Below, in pieces: positions 44,044 to 51,581 of a DNA stretch of 64,000 nt. Both the position numbers and the translations under genes were made by a program. Origin of the DNA: Catenulispora sp. EB89 (lineage in GTDB: Bacteria; Actinomycetota; Actinomycetes; Streptomycetales; Catenulisporaceae); the NCBI RefSeq assembly GCF_041261445.1, contig NZ_JBGCCU010000027.1, positions 62,001 to 126,000 on the forward strand, in the 5' to 3' direction. Numbering within the stretch: the first letter of the stretch is position 1; every line of letters begins with the position of its first letter. The notes below the pieces were generated by a model. That model saw nothing but the letters and a program-made list of their open reading frames with translations, did no database searches and was not told the origin of the DNA.

Positions 44044-45075
44044 ATGCGACTTCTCATACTCGGCGGCAGCGCGTTCCTCGGCCGGGCCGTCGCGGCCGAG
44101 GCGCTGGCGGCCGGCCACGAGGTGACCGTCTTCAACCGCGGCCGCACCGCCCCGGACGTCCCCGGGGTCGAGTCCGTGCGCGGCGACCGCGAGTCGAAGG
44201 AGGACCTGGCCCGCCTGGCCGACCAAGGCCCCTGGGACGCGATCGTCGACACCTCCGGCTACGTCCCGCGGGTGGTCGGTGACTCCGTCCGCGCCCTCGC
44301 GGACCGCGCCGCGGCCTACGTGTTCATGTCGACCATCAACGTCTTCCCCGCCTGGCCGACCGAGGCCGTCGCCGACGACTCGCCGCTCCACGACTGCTCC
44401 CCGGACGCCGGCCCCGACGACGGCGACTACGGCACCCTCAAGGCCGGCTGCGAACGCGTCGTCGAGCGCGACTTCCCCGGCCGGGCCCTGTCCCTGCGCC
44501 TGGGCCTGCTGCTCGGCCCGCACGAGGACGTCGGCCGGCTGCCCGCGCTCCTGCTCCGGATGGCCGCCGCCGGCACCACGCGCGATCTGCGAACCCTGGC
44601 TCCCGGCGAGCCCGGCTACCTCATCAACCCGATCGACGTCCGGGACATCGCACGGTTCACCCTCGGCGCCATCGACCAGGGCCTGACCGGCGGCTACATC
44701 GTCGCCGGCACCCCCTCCAACGCCTCCACCTACGGCGAACTCCTCGAAGCCTGCATCGACGCCACCGGCTCCCCGGCCCAGCTGGAGTGGGTCGACGGCG
44801 CGTTCCTGGAGACGCAGCCCGACGTCGGCTTCTGGAGCGAGCTGCCGATCTGGATCCCGCCGGGCGACGTGCCGTGGGACGCGGACACCTCCCGGGCCGA
44901 GGCGGCCGGCCTGCGCTGCCGTCCACTGCGCGAGACGGTCCGCGACACTTGGACCTGGATGGCGGCCGACGGCGGGACCGTCCGGCGTACCTACCAGCCG
45001 CGCCGGCCGCACGGGCTCAGCGAGGACAAGGAGCGTGCCCTGTTCGCCGCCTGGGACGCCCGGCGAAGTTCGTAA
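44044..45075 (+). CDS. NAD-dependent epimerase/dehydratase family protein
   Basis: 343 residues of the extended short-chain dehydrogenase type. The N-terminal nucleotide motif is LILGGSAFLGRAVAAEALAA (GxxxxxG), VFNRGRTAP follows strand 2, and the active-site pair YxxxK is in DDGDYGTLKAGCE (about 131-138). It probably acts on a nucleotide sugar or another hydroxyl substrate; the reaction is not predictable. The ATG follows GAGGGT with 6 nt spacing. No sugar-biosynthesis genes lie nearby. Confidence 0.87.
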   Translation: MRLLILGGSAFLGRAVAAEALAAGHEVTVFNRGRTAPDVPGVESVRGDRESKEDLARLADQGPWDAIVDTSGYVPRVVGDSVRALADRAAAYVFMSTINVFPAWPTEAVADDSPLHDCSPDAGPDDGDYGTLKAGCERVVERDFPGRALSLRLGLLLGPHEDVGRLPALLLRMAAAGTTRDLRTLAPGEPGYLINPIDVRDIARFTLGAIDQGLTGGYIVAGTPSNASTYGELLEACIDATGSPAQLEWVDGAFLETQPDVGFWSELPIWIPPGDVPWDADTSRAEAAGLRCRPLRETVRDTWTWMAADGGTVRRTYQPRRPHGLSEDKERALFAAWDARRSS

Positions 45076-45169
45076 CGGAGGTCGTGACGGAGGTCGTGAG
45101 CGAACTCGCGACAGGAACCGTGACAGACGCGCGGCAAAAACACCGTCATCGCGGGTATCGCAGTGTTCG

Positions 45170-45175
45170 TACGCT
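45170..45175 (+). promoter_or_regulatory. -10 box that sets the start of the next gene
   Basis: TACGCT followed by 6 nt and then the GTG at 45182. The open frame extends 147 nt further upstream but would then include this promoter. Confidence 0.6.
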
Positions 45176-45181
45176 CACGGC

Positions 45182-46381
45182 GTGGCGGATCAGATCGAGC
45201 AGACCATCCGGTCGCTGCGCGAGCTCGGCCGCACCCACGGCGCCGAGAGCGAGAAGGTCGTCCGCTGGGTCCGCGGCGAGTCCGAGCGGCGCTGCGCCGA
45301 CGGCGACAGCTGGTACCTCGGCGACCTCGGCGTCGCGCTGCTGGCGGCGCACCGCGCCGAACCGCGGGCCTGGCAGTACCTGTACATCTTCGACCACCTG
45401 ATGAAGCTCCTCGTCGAGGTGTCCGGCAAGGGCGACCTCCCGCAGACGCTCCGGCTGATCGCGGCCAGCCGCGCGGCCGGGCACGACATCGACCGCATCG
45501 CCGCCGCGCGCCTGGCCGCGCACCGGCGGCGTGCGACCTTCGCCGACGCGTTCATCGGCCAGGGCCTGGCGGACGACGTCGGCGACACCTTCCGCGCCTG
45601 CCTGGTGCACGAGATCGTGCTCCGCGAGGGCACGGCGCGCGGCCGGTCCTGGATCACCGAGTGGGCCGCCACGGCCGCGATGCGCCGCCATCCGCTGGGC
45701 TGGCTGCCGCTGGACCTGGCCGGGTTCGAACGTGGCTGGGACCGGGGCCCTTCGGTCCGTGGCACAAGCGGTACCAGGGCCGGCGGCGCCCTCAGCGGCG
45801 GCTTCAGCGGCACGGTCAACGGCACCGTAGGCCGCGAGATCACCCTCCATCCCCGCGCGCACCGCAGGCGCTTCGCCGCCGACCTGACCACCCCGATGGC
45901 CTCGATCAGGTTGTCCGCCGCCGTCATGAACTGGGTCGAGGACTCCCACGGCCGGATCGAGGCGAGGGTCTTCGACCTCGGCGGGCCGGTCCCGCCGCCG
46001 AACGTTCCCGAGACCCTGGCCACGCTCGGCCTGCGGTGCATCGAACCCGGCGACATGCCGGTCCGGCTGTCGGTCTCCGGCATCGCCGTGGACGAAGCCT
46101 GGTGGTCTCTGTTCCATGCGGCCCTGGACGGAGGCGCCCACGGCCGGGGCCGCTTCGGCGCCTACAGCCGCCTGTTCGCCTGGCGCTCGCTGGCCGCGCT
46201 CGCCGGAGCGCCGGAGGATGCCGGCGCGCTGGACGTGGTGCTGTGGGCCCAGCGCTGCGCCTGGTATCGCTTCGACGCGGACGCGCCTTGGTACTCCGGG
46301 ATCATCTGCGACATCGGGCTGGTCGCCGTCCGGCCCGACGGCCGCAGAATGGCCGTGCTCGCCGCGACTGATTCGGAGTGA
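45182..46381 (+). CDS. Hypothetical protein, tentatively DUF6183 family
   Basis: 399 residues from the leaderless GTG at 45182. The N-terminal half looks all-helical (VADQIEQTIRSLRELGRTHG, SWYLGDLGVALLAAHRA, IFDHLMKLLVEVSG). The C-terminal half is mixed and contains FHAALDGGAHGRGRFGAY and SRLFAWRSLAALAGAPED, segments I associate with the DUF6183 family from memory; this is not certain. No catalytic motif, signal peptide or membrane helix is seen. It is a single gene, convergent with the lactonase gene. Confidence 0.65.
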   Translation: MADQIEQTIRSLRELGRTHGAESEKVVRWVRGESERRCADGDSWYLGDLGVALLAAHRAEPRAWQYLYIFDHLMKLLVEVSGKGDLPQTLRLIAASRAAGHDIDRIAAARLAAHRRRATFADAFIGQGLADDVGDTFRACLVHEIVLREGTARGRSWITEWAATAAMRRHPLGWLPLDLAGFERGWDRGPSVRGTSGTRAGGALSGGFSGTVNGTVGREITLHPRAHRRRFAADLTTPMASIRLSAAVMNWVEDSHGRIEARVFDLGGPVPPPNVPETLATLGLRCIEPGDMPVRLSVSGIAVDEAWWSLFHAALDGGAHGRGRFGAYSRLFAWRSLAALAGAPEDAGALDVVLWAQRCAWYRFDADAPWYSGIICDIGLVAVRPDGRRMAVLAATDSE

Positions 46382-46466
46382 GGTCGGTCCTCTTCGGGAT
46401 CGGGTTCTTTTTGAGCTCCGATTTCCGGAAGAGAACACCCGCTCGATCGAGTTGAAGTCCCCGGAG

Positions 46467-46512
46467 GGGAGAACCGCGGTGGTGGTGTCATCACTGCCGC
46501 CGCGGTTCCCCT
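46467..46512. terminator. Terminator between convergent genes
   Basis: GAACCGCGG (46471-46479) pairs perfectly with CCGCGGTTC (46500-46508), extended by flanking GGGG and CCCC; the loop can form further pairs. It lies between the DUF6183-like gene and the lactonase gene. Confidence 0.75.
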
Positions 46513-46545
46513 TGTTCGTTCTCGCCGTGCGTAGAGCGCCGCGCG

Positions 46546-47601
46546 TCAGGCCGAGATCGGCAGCACCGACGCCGGGGTCTTGACCGGGTACGGCGCCCCG
46601 ACCGGCGTCAGCCGCCCGCTCTCGTCGTCCACCCGGAACACCGTGATCGAGTCAGAGTGCTGGTTCGCGCTGAACAGCAGCGTCCCGTCCGGGGACAGCA
46701 CGATGTCCCGCGGCCAGGCCCCGCCGGCCGGCACCACCTCGACCGGGACCAGGCCCGCGCCGTCCTCGACGATCGCGAACACCGCGATGGTGTCGTCGAT
46801 GCGGTTGGACGCGTACAGGAAGCGGTCGTCGGCGGACACCCGGATCGCCGCGCACCAGGCCTCGTCGGACTTCACGCGGTCGACCTCGGCCCGGCTCTGC
46901 ACCTCCGGGCCCGCCTTGCCGACGCCGGTCGCCTCGTCCCAGGAGCACACCGCGATCGTCCAGGAGACTTCGTTCAGCACGTAGAAGTGGTTCCCGGAGC
47001 CGTGGAACGCCAGATGGCGCGGACCCGAGCCGCCGGGCAGCGTGACGTGGCTGTGCGCCGAGAGGCGGCCGTGCTCGTAGGCGTACACGTAGACCGTGTC
47101 CGTGCCGAGGTCCACGGCCAGCAGCCAGCGCCCCGACGGCGACACCACGACCTGGTGCGCGTGCGGGCCCTCCTGCCGGTCGGCGCGCGGCCCGGAGCCG
47201 CTGTGCTGGATCACCTGCGCGGGCTCGGAGCCGGTGACCCGGCCCTCGGCGTCCAGGGGGAAGACGCCGACGGTGCCGGAGACGTAGTTGGCGACGAACA
47301 GCGTGTTCCGGTCCGGGTGCAGCGCCAGGTGGCACGGCGCCGCGCCGCCGCTGGCGGTCTGGTCGCGCACGTCGGCGCCGCCCTCGGCGACGGTGAAGCG
47401 CGCCGAGGCGACCCGGCCCTCGGGCTCCTGCTCCACCACCGCCGTCAGGACGCCGCGTGCGTCGTCGTAGACGACGTAGGAGGGATCGGCGATGTCCACC
47501 GACGTCACCGGGGACAGCGTGCCGTCGGCGTCGTAGCGCAGGCAGTGCACGCCCACGCCGTAGCCGCCGACCAGAAGATAGGAGTTCGCAGAGTCGACCA
47601 T
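46546..47601 (-). CDS. Lactonase-family seven-bladed beta-propeller protein
   Basis: 351 residues of the 6-phosphogluconolactonase/YbhE-type propeller family, with blade motifs: NTLFVANYVSGTVGVFPLD, GPHAHQVVVSPSGRWLLAVD, GPRHLAFHGSGNHFYVLNE and WPRDIVLSPDGTLLFSANQ. The residues GPHAHQ and the Arg of PRH are those conserved around the active site. It may hydrolyse a sugar lactone in the pentose-phosphate pathway or another lactone. The ATG is preceded at 7 nt by GAGAAT on the minus strand, so it may be leaderless. Confidence 0.85.
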   Translation of the reverse strand: MVDSANSYLLVGGYGVGVHCLRYDADGTLSPVTSVDIADPSYVVYDDARGVLTAVVEQEPEGRVASARFTVAEGGADVRDQTASGGAAPCHLALHPDRNTLFVANYVSGTVGVFPLDAEGRVTGSEPAQVIQHSGSGPRADRQEGPHAHQVVVSPSGRWLLAVDLGTDTVYVYAYEHGRLSAHSHVTLPGGSGPRHLAFHGSGNHFYVLNEVSWTIAVCSWDEATGVGKAGPEVQSRAEVDRVKSDEAWCAAIRVSADDRFLYASNRIDDTIAVFAIVEDGAGLVPVEVVPAGGAWPRDIVLSPDGTLLFSANQHSDSITVFRVDDESGRLTPVGAPYPVKTPASVLPISA

Positions 47602-47637
47602 GGTCGGTATTCTCGCCCAAACGCCGGTGACGTGCCT

Positions 47638-48846
47638 CTAGTGTTCGCCGTGGTGCATCGCGCCGTGCTCGTGCTCGTCTCCTGCCCCGTCGCCGTGGGC
47701 ATGCCCGGCCATGTCGTCCGGACCGCCGCCCATCATCCGCATCATCGCCATCCCCCCGCTGCGCACGAAGCGCACCACCAGAACAAGCGCCAGCACCAGG
47801 AACACGATGTTCAGCCACGACGTGTAGTTCCACTTCACGCCCTCGCTCATCACCGCCATCCCCCCGCGTCCCGGCACCCACCCGAACGCGTCGAACAGCA
47901 GCTCCACCACGTACCCGGCGCCGGCCATCGCGATGAAGAACGTCCACAGCAGGAACCACGCGGCCCGCCGCCCGTAGTACTTCTTGTAGATGTTCAGGAT
48001 CGGCAGGATCAGCAGGTCCGCGAAGATGAACGCCGTCACCCCGCCGAAGCTGATCCCGCCCTTCCACAGCACCAGCGCGAGCGGCACGTTCCCGATCGAG
48101 CACACGAAGCTCACCACCGCCACCAGCGGTCCGACCAGCGGCCCCCACACTCCGGCCAGCACAGGGTGCCCGGCCAGGAAGAAGTGCCGCCAGAACGAGT
48201 CCGGCACCCACGCGGCGATCGCCCCGGCGATGAACAGCCCGACCACCAGGTCCCGCAGGATCGCGGCCCACTCCATCACGAACACGTGCGACACCGACGT
48301 GAACCCGGCGCGCGACAGCAGCCGCCGCAGGAACGGGCCGTCCCCGGCGACCGACATGTCCATCGCCGCGTGCCCCTCCATGGAGCCCGCGATCCCGCGG
48401 TCCGCCTGCTCCCGCGCCTCCCGCACCAGCCCCGGCGTCAGGAACCGGCGGAACAGCACGGCCAGCACCACGATCATGACCGGCCCGCCGATGAACTCGG
48501 CCAGCGTGAACTGCCAGCCCAGCAGCAGCCACAGGATCACGCCGAGCTCCAGCACCAGGTTCGTGGAGCCGATCTCGAACGCCATTGCCGCGGTGAAGTT
48601 CGCACCCTTGCGGAACAGCGAGCGCGCCAGCGCCACCGCCGCGTACGAACACGACGACGACGCCGCCCCCAGCAACGAGGCCACGGCCAGCGTCCGCGGC
48701 CGGTCGTCGCCGAGCAGCCGCACGATCGTGGACTTGCGCACCACCGCCTGGATGATCGCCGAGAGCGTGAACCCCAGGATCAACGCCCAGGTGATCTCCC
48801 ACGTCATCGAGCCCGTGATCTTCAACGCGTGCGTGATCGCACCCAT
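47638..48846 (-). CDS. Metal-linked permease (UPF0718/ArsP-type family)
   Basis: 402 residues with eight or more membrane helices in two related halves. The family marks are LGAASSSCSYAAVALARSLF and GSTNLVLELGVILWLLLGW in the first half, and VSFVCSIGNVPLALVLWKGG with SFGGVTAFIFADLLILPIL in the second. The C-terminus is His-rich (GHAHGDGAGDEHEHGAMHHG), suggesting metal binding. Members of this permease family export metals, metalloids or organoarsenicals. GGGAGG lies about 8 nt before the ATG. A TACC/GGTA dyad in the divergent promoter and the neighbouring genes suggest copper control. Confidence 0.83.
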   Translation of the reverse strand: MGAITHALKITGSMTWEITWALILGFTLSAIIQAVVRKSTIVRLLGDDRPRTLAVASLLGAASSSCSYAAVALARSLFRKGANFTAAMAFEIGSTNLVLELGVILWLLLGWQFTLAEFIGGPVMIVVLAVLFRRFLTPGLVREAREQADRGIAGSMEGHAAMDMSVAGDGPFLRRLLSRAGFTSVSHVFVMEWAAILRDLVVGLFIAGAIAAWVPDSFWRHFFLAGHPVLAGVWGPLVGPLVAVVSFVCSIGNVPLALVLWKGGISFGGVTAFIFADLLILPILNIYKKYYGRRAAWFLLWTFFIAMAGAGYVVELLFDAFGWVPGRGGMAVMSEGVKWNYTSWLNIVFLVLALVLVVRFVRSGGMAMMRMMGGGPDDMAGHAHGDGAGDEHEHGAMHHGEH

Positions 48847-48866
48847 GGTCTCCGCCTCCCGAGGGT

Positions 48867-48881
48867 TACCCTATACCGGTA
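48867..48881. promoter_or_regulatory. CsoR-like operator between divergent metal genes
   Basis: TACCCTATACCGGTA is a dyad with TACC and GGTA ends, overlapping a minus-strand TATAGG and a plus-strand TATACC. CsoR-family copper sensors recognise TACCC/GGGTA-type sites. It lies between the permease gene and the DUF6153-like gene and could control both. Confidence 0.45.
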
Positions 48882-48906
48882 GCTGGTATCGAGCGCGGGA
48901 GGAACG

Positions 48907-49299
48907 ATGGCCGCAGGGGCCGGGCGGCGGCGCGCGATGCTGCTGTTCACGGTGCTCGCGGGGCTGTTCCTGATGCACGGGCTCAGCGCCCCGTCGATGC
49001 ACGGGATGCCGATACCGGCGTCTTCGCATATGGCTTCAGTCATGCCGCCGCACGCTGACGCACCCGCCACGGACGGCGATCCGGGTCCGATGTCTGACCA
49101 CATGCAGGCCGACATGACCTGCGTCCCGCTCCGTCCGGAAGGTCTGTCCGGCCTGTTCCTCGCGCTGTTTCTCATCGTCATAGCGCTGTGGCGACCCCGG
49201 CTCGCCTTCCGCGTGTGCCTCATCGGCCCCCGCTGGCCGCATGGCCCACCGCGGCACGGCATCCAGATCCTGCGCGAACTGAGCGTCTCCCGGACGTGA
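48907..49299 (+). CDS. Small His/Met-rich membrane protein, DUF6153-like
   Basis: 130 residues. An N-terminal hydrophobic segment (AMLLFTVLAGLFLMHGLSAP) is followed by a short extracytoplasmic stretch with many Met and His (MHGMPIPASSHMASVMPP, then DHMQADMTC), a second hydrophobic segment (LSGLFLALFLIVIALW) and a basic tail. The layout matches DUF6153, small proteins found near copper genes in actinomycetes. Met/His clusters suggest Cu(I) binding outside the membrane. GGGAGGA lies just before the ATG. Confidence 0.72.
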   Translation: MAAGAGRRRAMLLFTVLAGLFLMHGLSAPSMHGMPIPASSHMASVMPPHADAPATDGDPGPMSDHMQADMTCVPLRPEGLSGLFLALFLIVIALWRPRLAFRVCLIGPRWPHGPPRHGIQILRELSVSRT

Positions 49300-49353
49300 C
49301 AGACGGCTTCCTCCGCCGTCAGTTCACGTATTCACCGGAAGGCTCCCGTTCTC

Positions 49354-50211
49354 ATGCGTTCGACCAATCGTGTCCGTTTCCTCGTGCTCGTCCCGGCACT
49401 GGCAGGCATTCTGCTCGTGACCGCCTGCGGCTCCGGTTCCGCCGGCCACCACTCCTCGATGGCCGGCATGGCCCATACCGACGACGACCCCATGTACATG
49501 GGCGACGGCCTGGCCACCACCGCGCAGGGCTACACCTTCGCCCCGACCGCCGACTCCGTCGCGACCGCCGGCTTCGGCTTCCGCATCCTCGGCCCCGACG
49601 GCAAGCCGGTCACGGCCTTCGAGGCCGAGCAGACCAAGCTCATGCACTTCTACCTGATCCGCTCGGACCTGTCGGGCTTCCAGCACGTGCACCCGACCAT
49701 GGCCCCGGACGGCACGTGGACCGCGCCGACCGAGGCCGCCGGCCCCGGCACGTACCGGGTCTACGCGCAGTTCATCGCCAAGGGCGCCGATGGCAAGGCG
49801 GTGCCGCTGGTGCTGTCCAAGCAGGCGACGTCCGCGGGGTCGGCTCCGGACCGGCCGCTGCCTGCCGCATCCGCCACGACCACGGTCGACGGCTACACCC
49901 TGACCGTCGACTCCTCGCAGCTCATGGCCGGGATGGCGATGCCGCTGAAGGTGTCGGTGGCCAAGGACGGCAAGCCGGTGACCGACCTGGAGCCGTACCT
50001 GGAGACCTACGCGCACCTCTCCGGTTTCCACGCCGGGGACCTGGCGATGGCGCACCTGCATCCGCAGGGCGGGGTCGCGACCACCCCGACCGGGGGTCCG
50101 GACCTGACCTTCGAGGCGACGCTGCCGAAGGCCGGGTTGTGGCGGATGTACCTGCAGTTCCAGACCGGCGGCGTGCTGCACACGGCGGCGGTGACGCTGG
50201 ACGTCCGCTGA
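49354..50211 (+). CDS. Metal-linked secreted lipoprotein
   Basis: 285 residues. A lipoprotein signal (FLVLVPALAGILLVTAC, Cys about 25) is followed by a His/Met stretch (HHSSMAGMAHTDDDPMYM). Two similar beta-sandwich-like halves follow, each with a His pair: SGFQHVHPTMAPDGTW (about 108) and LAMAHLHPQGG (about 230). The HxHP elements could be metal ligands. No enzyme motif is seen. Probable role: extracytoplasmic copper binding or sensing together with the neighbours; inferred from context. Confidence 0.78.
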   Translation: MRSTNRVRFLVLVPALAGILLVTACGSGSAGHHSSMAGMAHTDDDPMYMGDGLATTAQGYTFAPTADSVATAGFGFRILGPDGKPVTAFEAEQTKLMHFYLIRSDLSGFQHVHPTMAPDGTWTAPTEAAGPGTYRVYAQFIAKGADGKAVPLVLSKQATSAGSAPDRPLPAASATTTVDGYTLTVDSSQLMAGMAMPLKVSVAKDGKPVTDLEPYLETYAHLSGFHAGDLAMAHLHPQGGVATTPTGGPDLTFEATLPKAGLWRMYLQFQTGGVLHTAAVTLDVR

Positions 50212-50234
50212 CGGTCGCCGACCGACGCCCCGGA

Positions 50235-50264
50235 GCCCTGCTGTGAGTGAGATCACAACAGGGC
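50235..50264. terminator. Terminator between the lipoprotein and copper chaperone genes
   Basis: GCCCTGCTGTGA pairs with TCACAACAGGGC (11 of 12 positions) around a 6-nt loop, 23 bp after the lipoprotein stop. Confidence 0.7.
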
Positions 50265-50276
50265 CCCGGGGCCGCA

Positions 50277-50296
50277 ATACCCTAGGGGGGTATAGT
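50277..50296 (+). promoter_or_regulatory. CsoR-like operator overlapping the -10 box of the copper chaperone gene
   Basis: ATACCCTAGGGGGGTAT (50277-50293) is a near-palindrome of the ATACCC...GGGTAT type bound by CsoR. The -10 hexamer TATAGT (50291-50296) overlaps its right end and lies 7 nt before the ATG. A bound repressor would block RNA polymerase directly. Confidence 0.65.
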
Positions 50297-50303
50297 TGCC
50301 GTC

Positions 50304-50630
50304 ATGACCGAGCTGACCGTGATCCAGGACGAGGCGACCGCCGCCTCGGGCTGTTCTTGTTGTGCCGCCCCTGCCGCCGAAGCCGTCGCCGCCGAGCCGA
50401 AGGAGACCATCGTGTCCGAGAACGTGACCACCGCCGTCTACACCGTCTCCGGCATGACCTGCGGCCACTGCGTCAACTCCGTGACGGAGGAGGTCGGCGC
50501 GATCGACGGCGTGCGGAACGTGGACGTGGTGCTGGAGACCGGCGAGGTCACCGTCACCAGCGCCGCGCCGCTGACGGTCGAGGCCGTCCAGGCCGCCGTC
50601 GACGAGGCCGGCTACACGCTGGTCCACTGA
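50304..50630 (+). CDS. Copper chaperone, HMA domain (CopZ-like)
   Basis: 108 residues. A 35-residue N-terminal extension containing SGCSCCAAP precedes a heavy-metal-associated domain: TVSGMTCGHCVNSVTEEVG with the Cu(I)-binding Cys-Gly-His-Cys, then VDVVLETGEVTV and VDEAGYTL. It should carry Cu(I) in the cytosol to an exporter or to the sensor. The extra Cys trio in the extension is unusual and may bind metal too; an internal GTG at 50412 would give the classical 72-residue chaperone. No copper ATPase or csoR gene lies in this window. Confidence 0.9.
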   Translation: MTELTVIQDEATAASGCSCCAAPAAEAVAAEPKETIVSENVTTAVYTVSGMTCGHCVNSVTEEVGAIDGVRNVDVVLETGEVTVTSAAPLTVEAVQAAVDEAGYTLVH

Positions 50631-50680
50631 CCGCCGGGGGCGACCCTGCCGCCAGATTCACCATTTGACACAGATTCACC

Positions 50681-50716
50681 AGACCCCTGACGCACGTTCG
50701 CGTGAGTCAGGGGTCT
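50681..50716. terminator. Terminator after the copper chaperone gene
   Basis: AGACCCCTGAC and GTCAGGGGTCT form a perfect 11-bp stem with a 14-nt loop, followed by TCTCC. Confidence 0.85.
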
Positions 50717-50769
50717 TCTCCATTGGTCATCAGCCCTCTACACTCCCGCAGCAGGTTGCGAGGTGTGGG

Positions 50770-51549
50770 ATGAAGATCGTCGTTTTGACCAAGCATGTCC
50801 CGCGGGCCATCGGGGAGGTGTCGTTCGCCCAGGACCTGACGGTGGACCGCGCGGCGGTGCGCTGCCGCCTGCAGGACGCCGACGAGTACGCGGTCGAGCA
50901 GGCCGCGCGCATCGCCTGCCGTCGTCTCGACGTGCAGGTGACCGCCCTGACCATGGGGCCGTCCGGCGCCTCCGCCGCTCTGCGCACGGCCCTGGCGCGC
51001 GGCGCGGACGAAGGCGTGCACGTCCTGGACGACGCCCTGCACGGCAGCGACGCCCCGGCCACCTCCCTGGTCCTGGCCGCCGCCTGCCGCCGCCTCGGTT
51101 TCGACCTGGTGCTCTGCGGCACCGCCTCCACCGACTCGGCCATGTCCGTGATCCCCGCGATGCTCGCCGAACGCCTCGGCGTCCCGGCCCTGTGCTACTG
51201 CGACACCCTGCGCACCGACGAGGACATGCTCCACGCCACCCGCGACGACGGCGACACGATCGAGGACCTCACCGCCGCCATGCCCGCAGTGGTCTCGGTG
51301 ACCGCCCGCAGCGGCGAACCCCGCTACCCCCGCTTCGAGGCCATCGCCGACGCCCGCCAGAAGCTGGTCCGCACCTGGTCCCTCCCGGACCTGGGCATCG
51401 ACCCGGCCGAGGTCGGCCTCACCGCCGCCGCGACGAAGGTCACCCGCGCCACCCGCACCGAAGACCACATCAAGGCCGTCCACGACGAAGACCCCGCCGG
51501 CGCCGCGACCCGCATCGCCGACTTCCTGACCCGACGACAGTTCCTCTGA
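50770..51549 (+). CDS. etfB: Electron transfer flavoprotein beta subunit
   Basis: 259 residues starting MKIVVLTKHVPRAIGE. The EtfB/FixA pattern is present: DEYAVEQAARI, VTALTMGP, ALRTALARGADEGVHVLDD, ATSLVLAAACRRLGFDLVLCG and the AMP-binding region STDSAMSVIPAMLAERLGV. With EtfA it forms the soluble carrier that takes electrons from acyl-CoA dehydrogenases. TACACT (50738-50743) is a candidate -10. etfA follows after 32 bp and etfD after that, matching the mycobacterial EtfBA-EtfD system. Confidence 0.93.
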   Translation: MKIVVLTKHVPRAIGEVSFAQDLTVDRAAVRCRLQDADEYAVEQAARIACRRLDVQVTALTMGPSGASAALRTALARGADEGVHVLDDALHGSDAPATSLVLAAACRRLGFDLVLCGTASTDSAMSVIPAMLAERLGVPALCYCDTLRTDEDMLHATRDDGDTIEDLTAAMPAVVSVTARSGEPRYPRFEAIADARQKLVRTWSLPDLGIDPAEVGLTAAATKVTRATRTEDHIKAVHDEDPAGAATRIADFLTRRQFL

Positions 51550-51581
51550 CAGCACAACCGACATCACGGCAAGGAGGCCGG

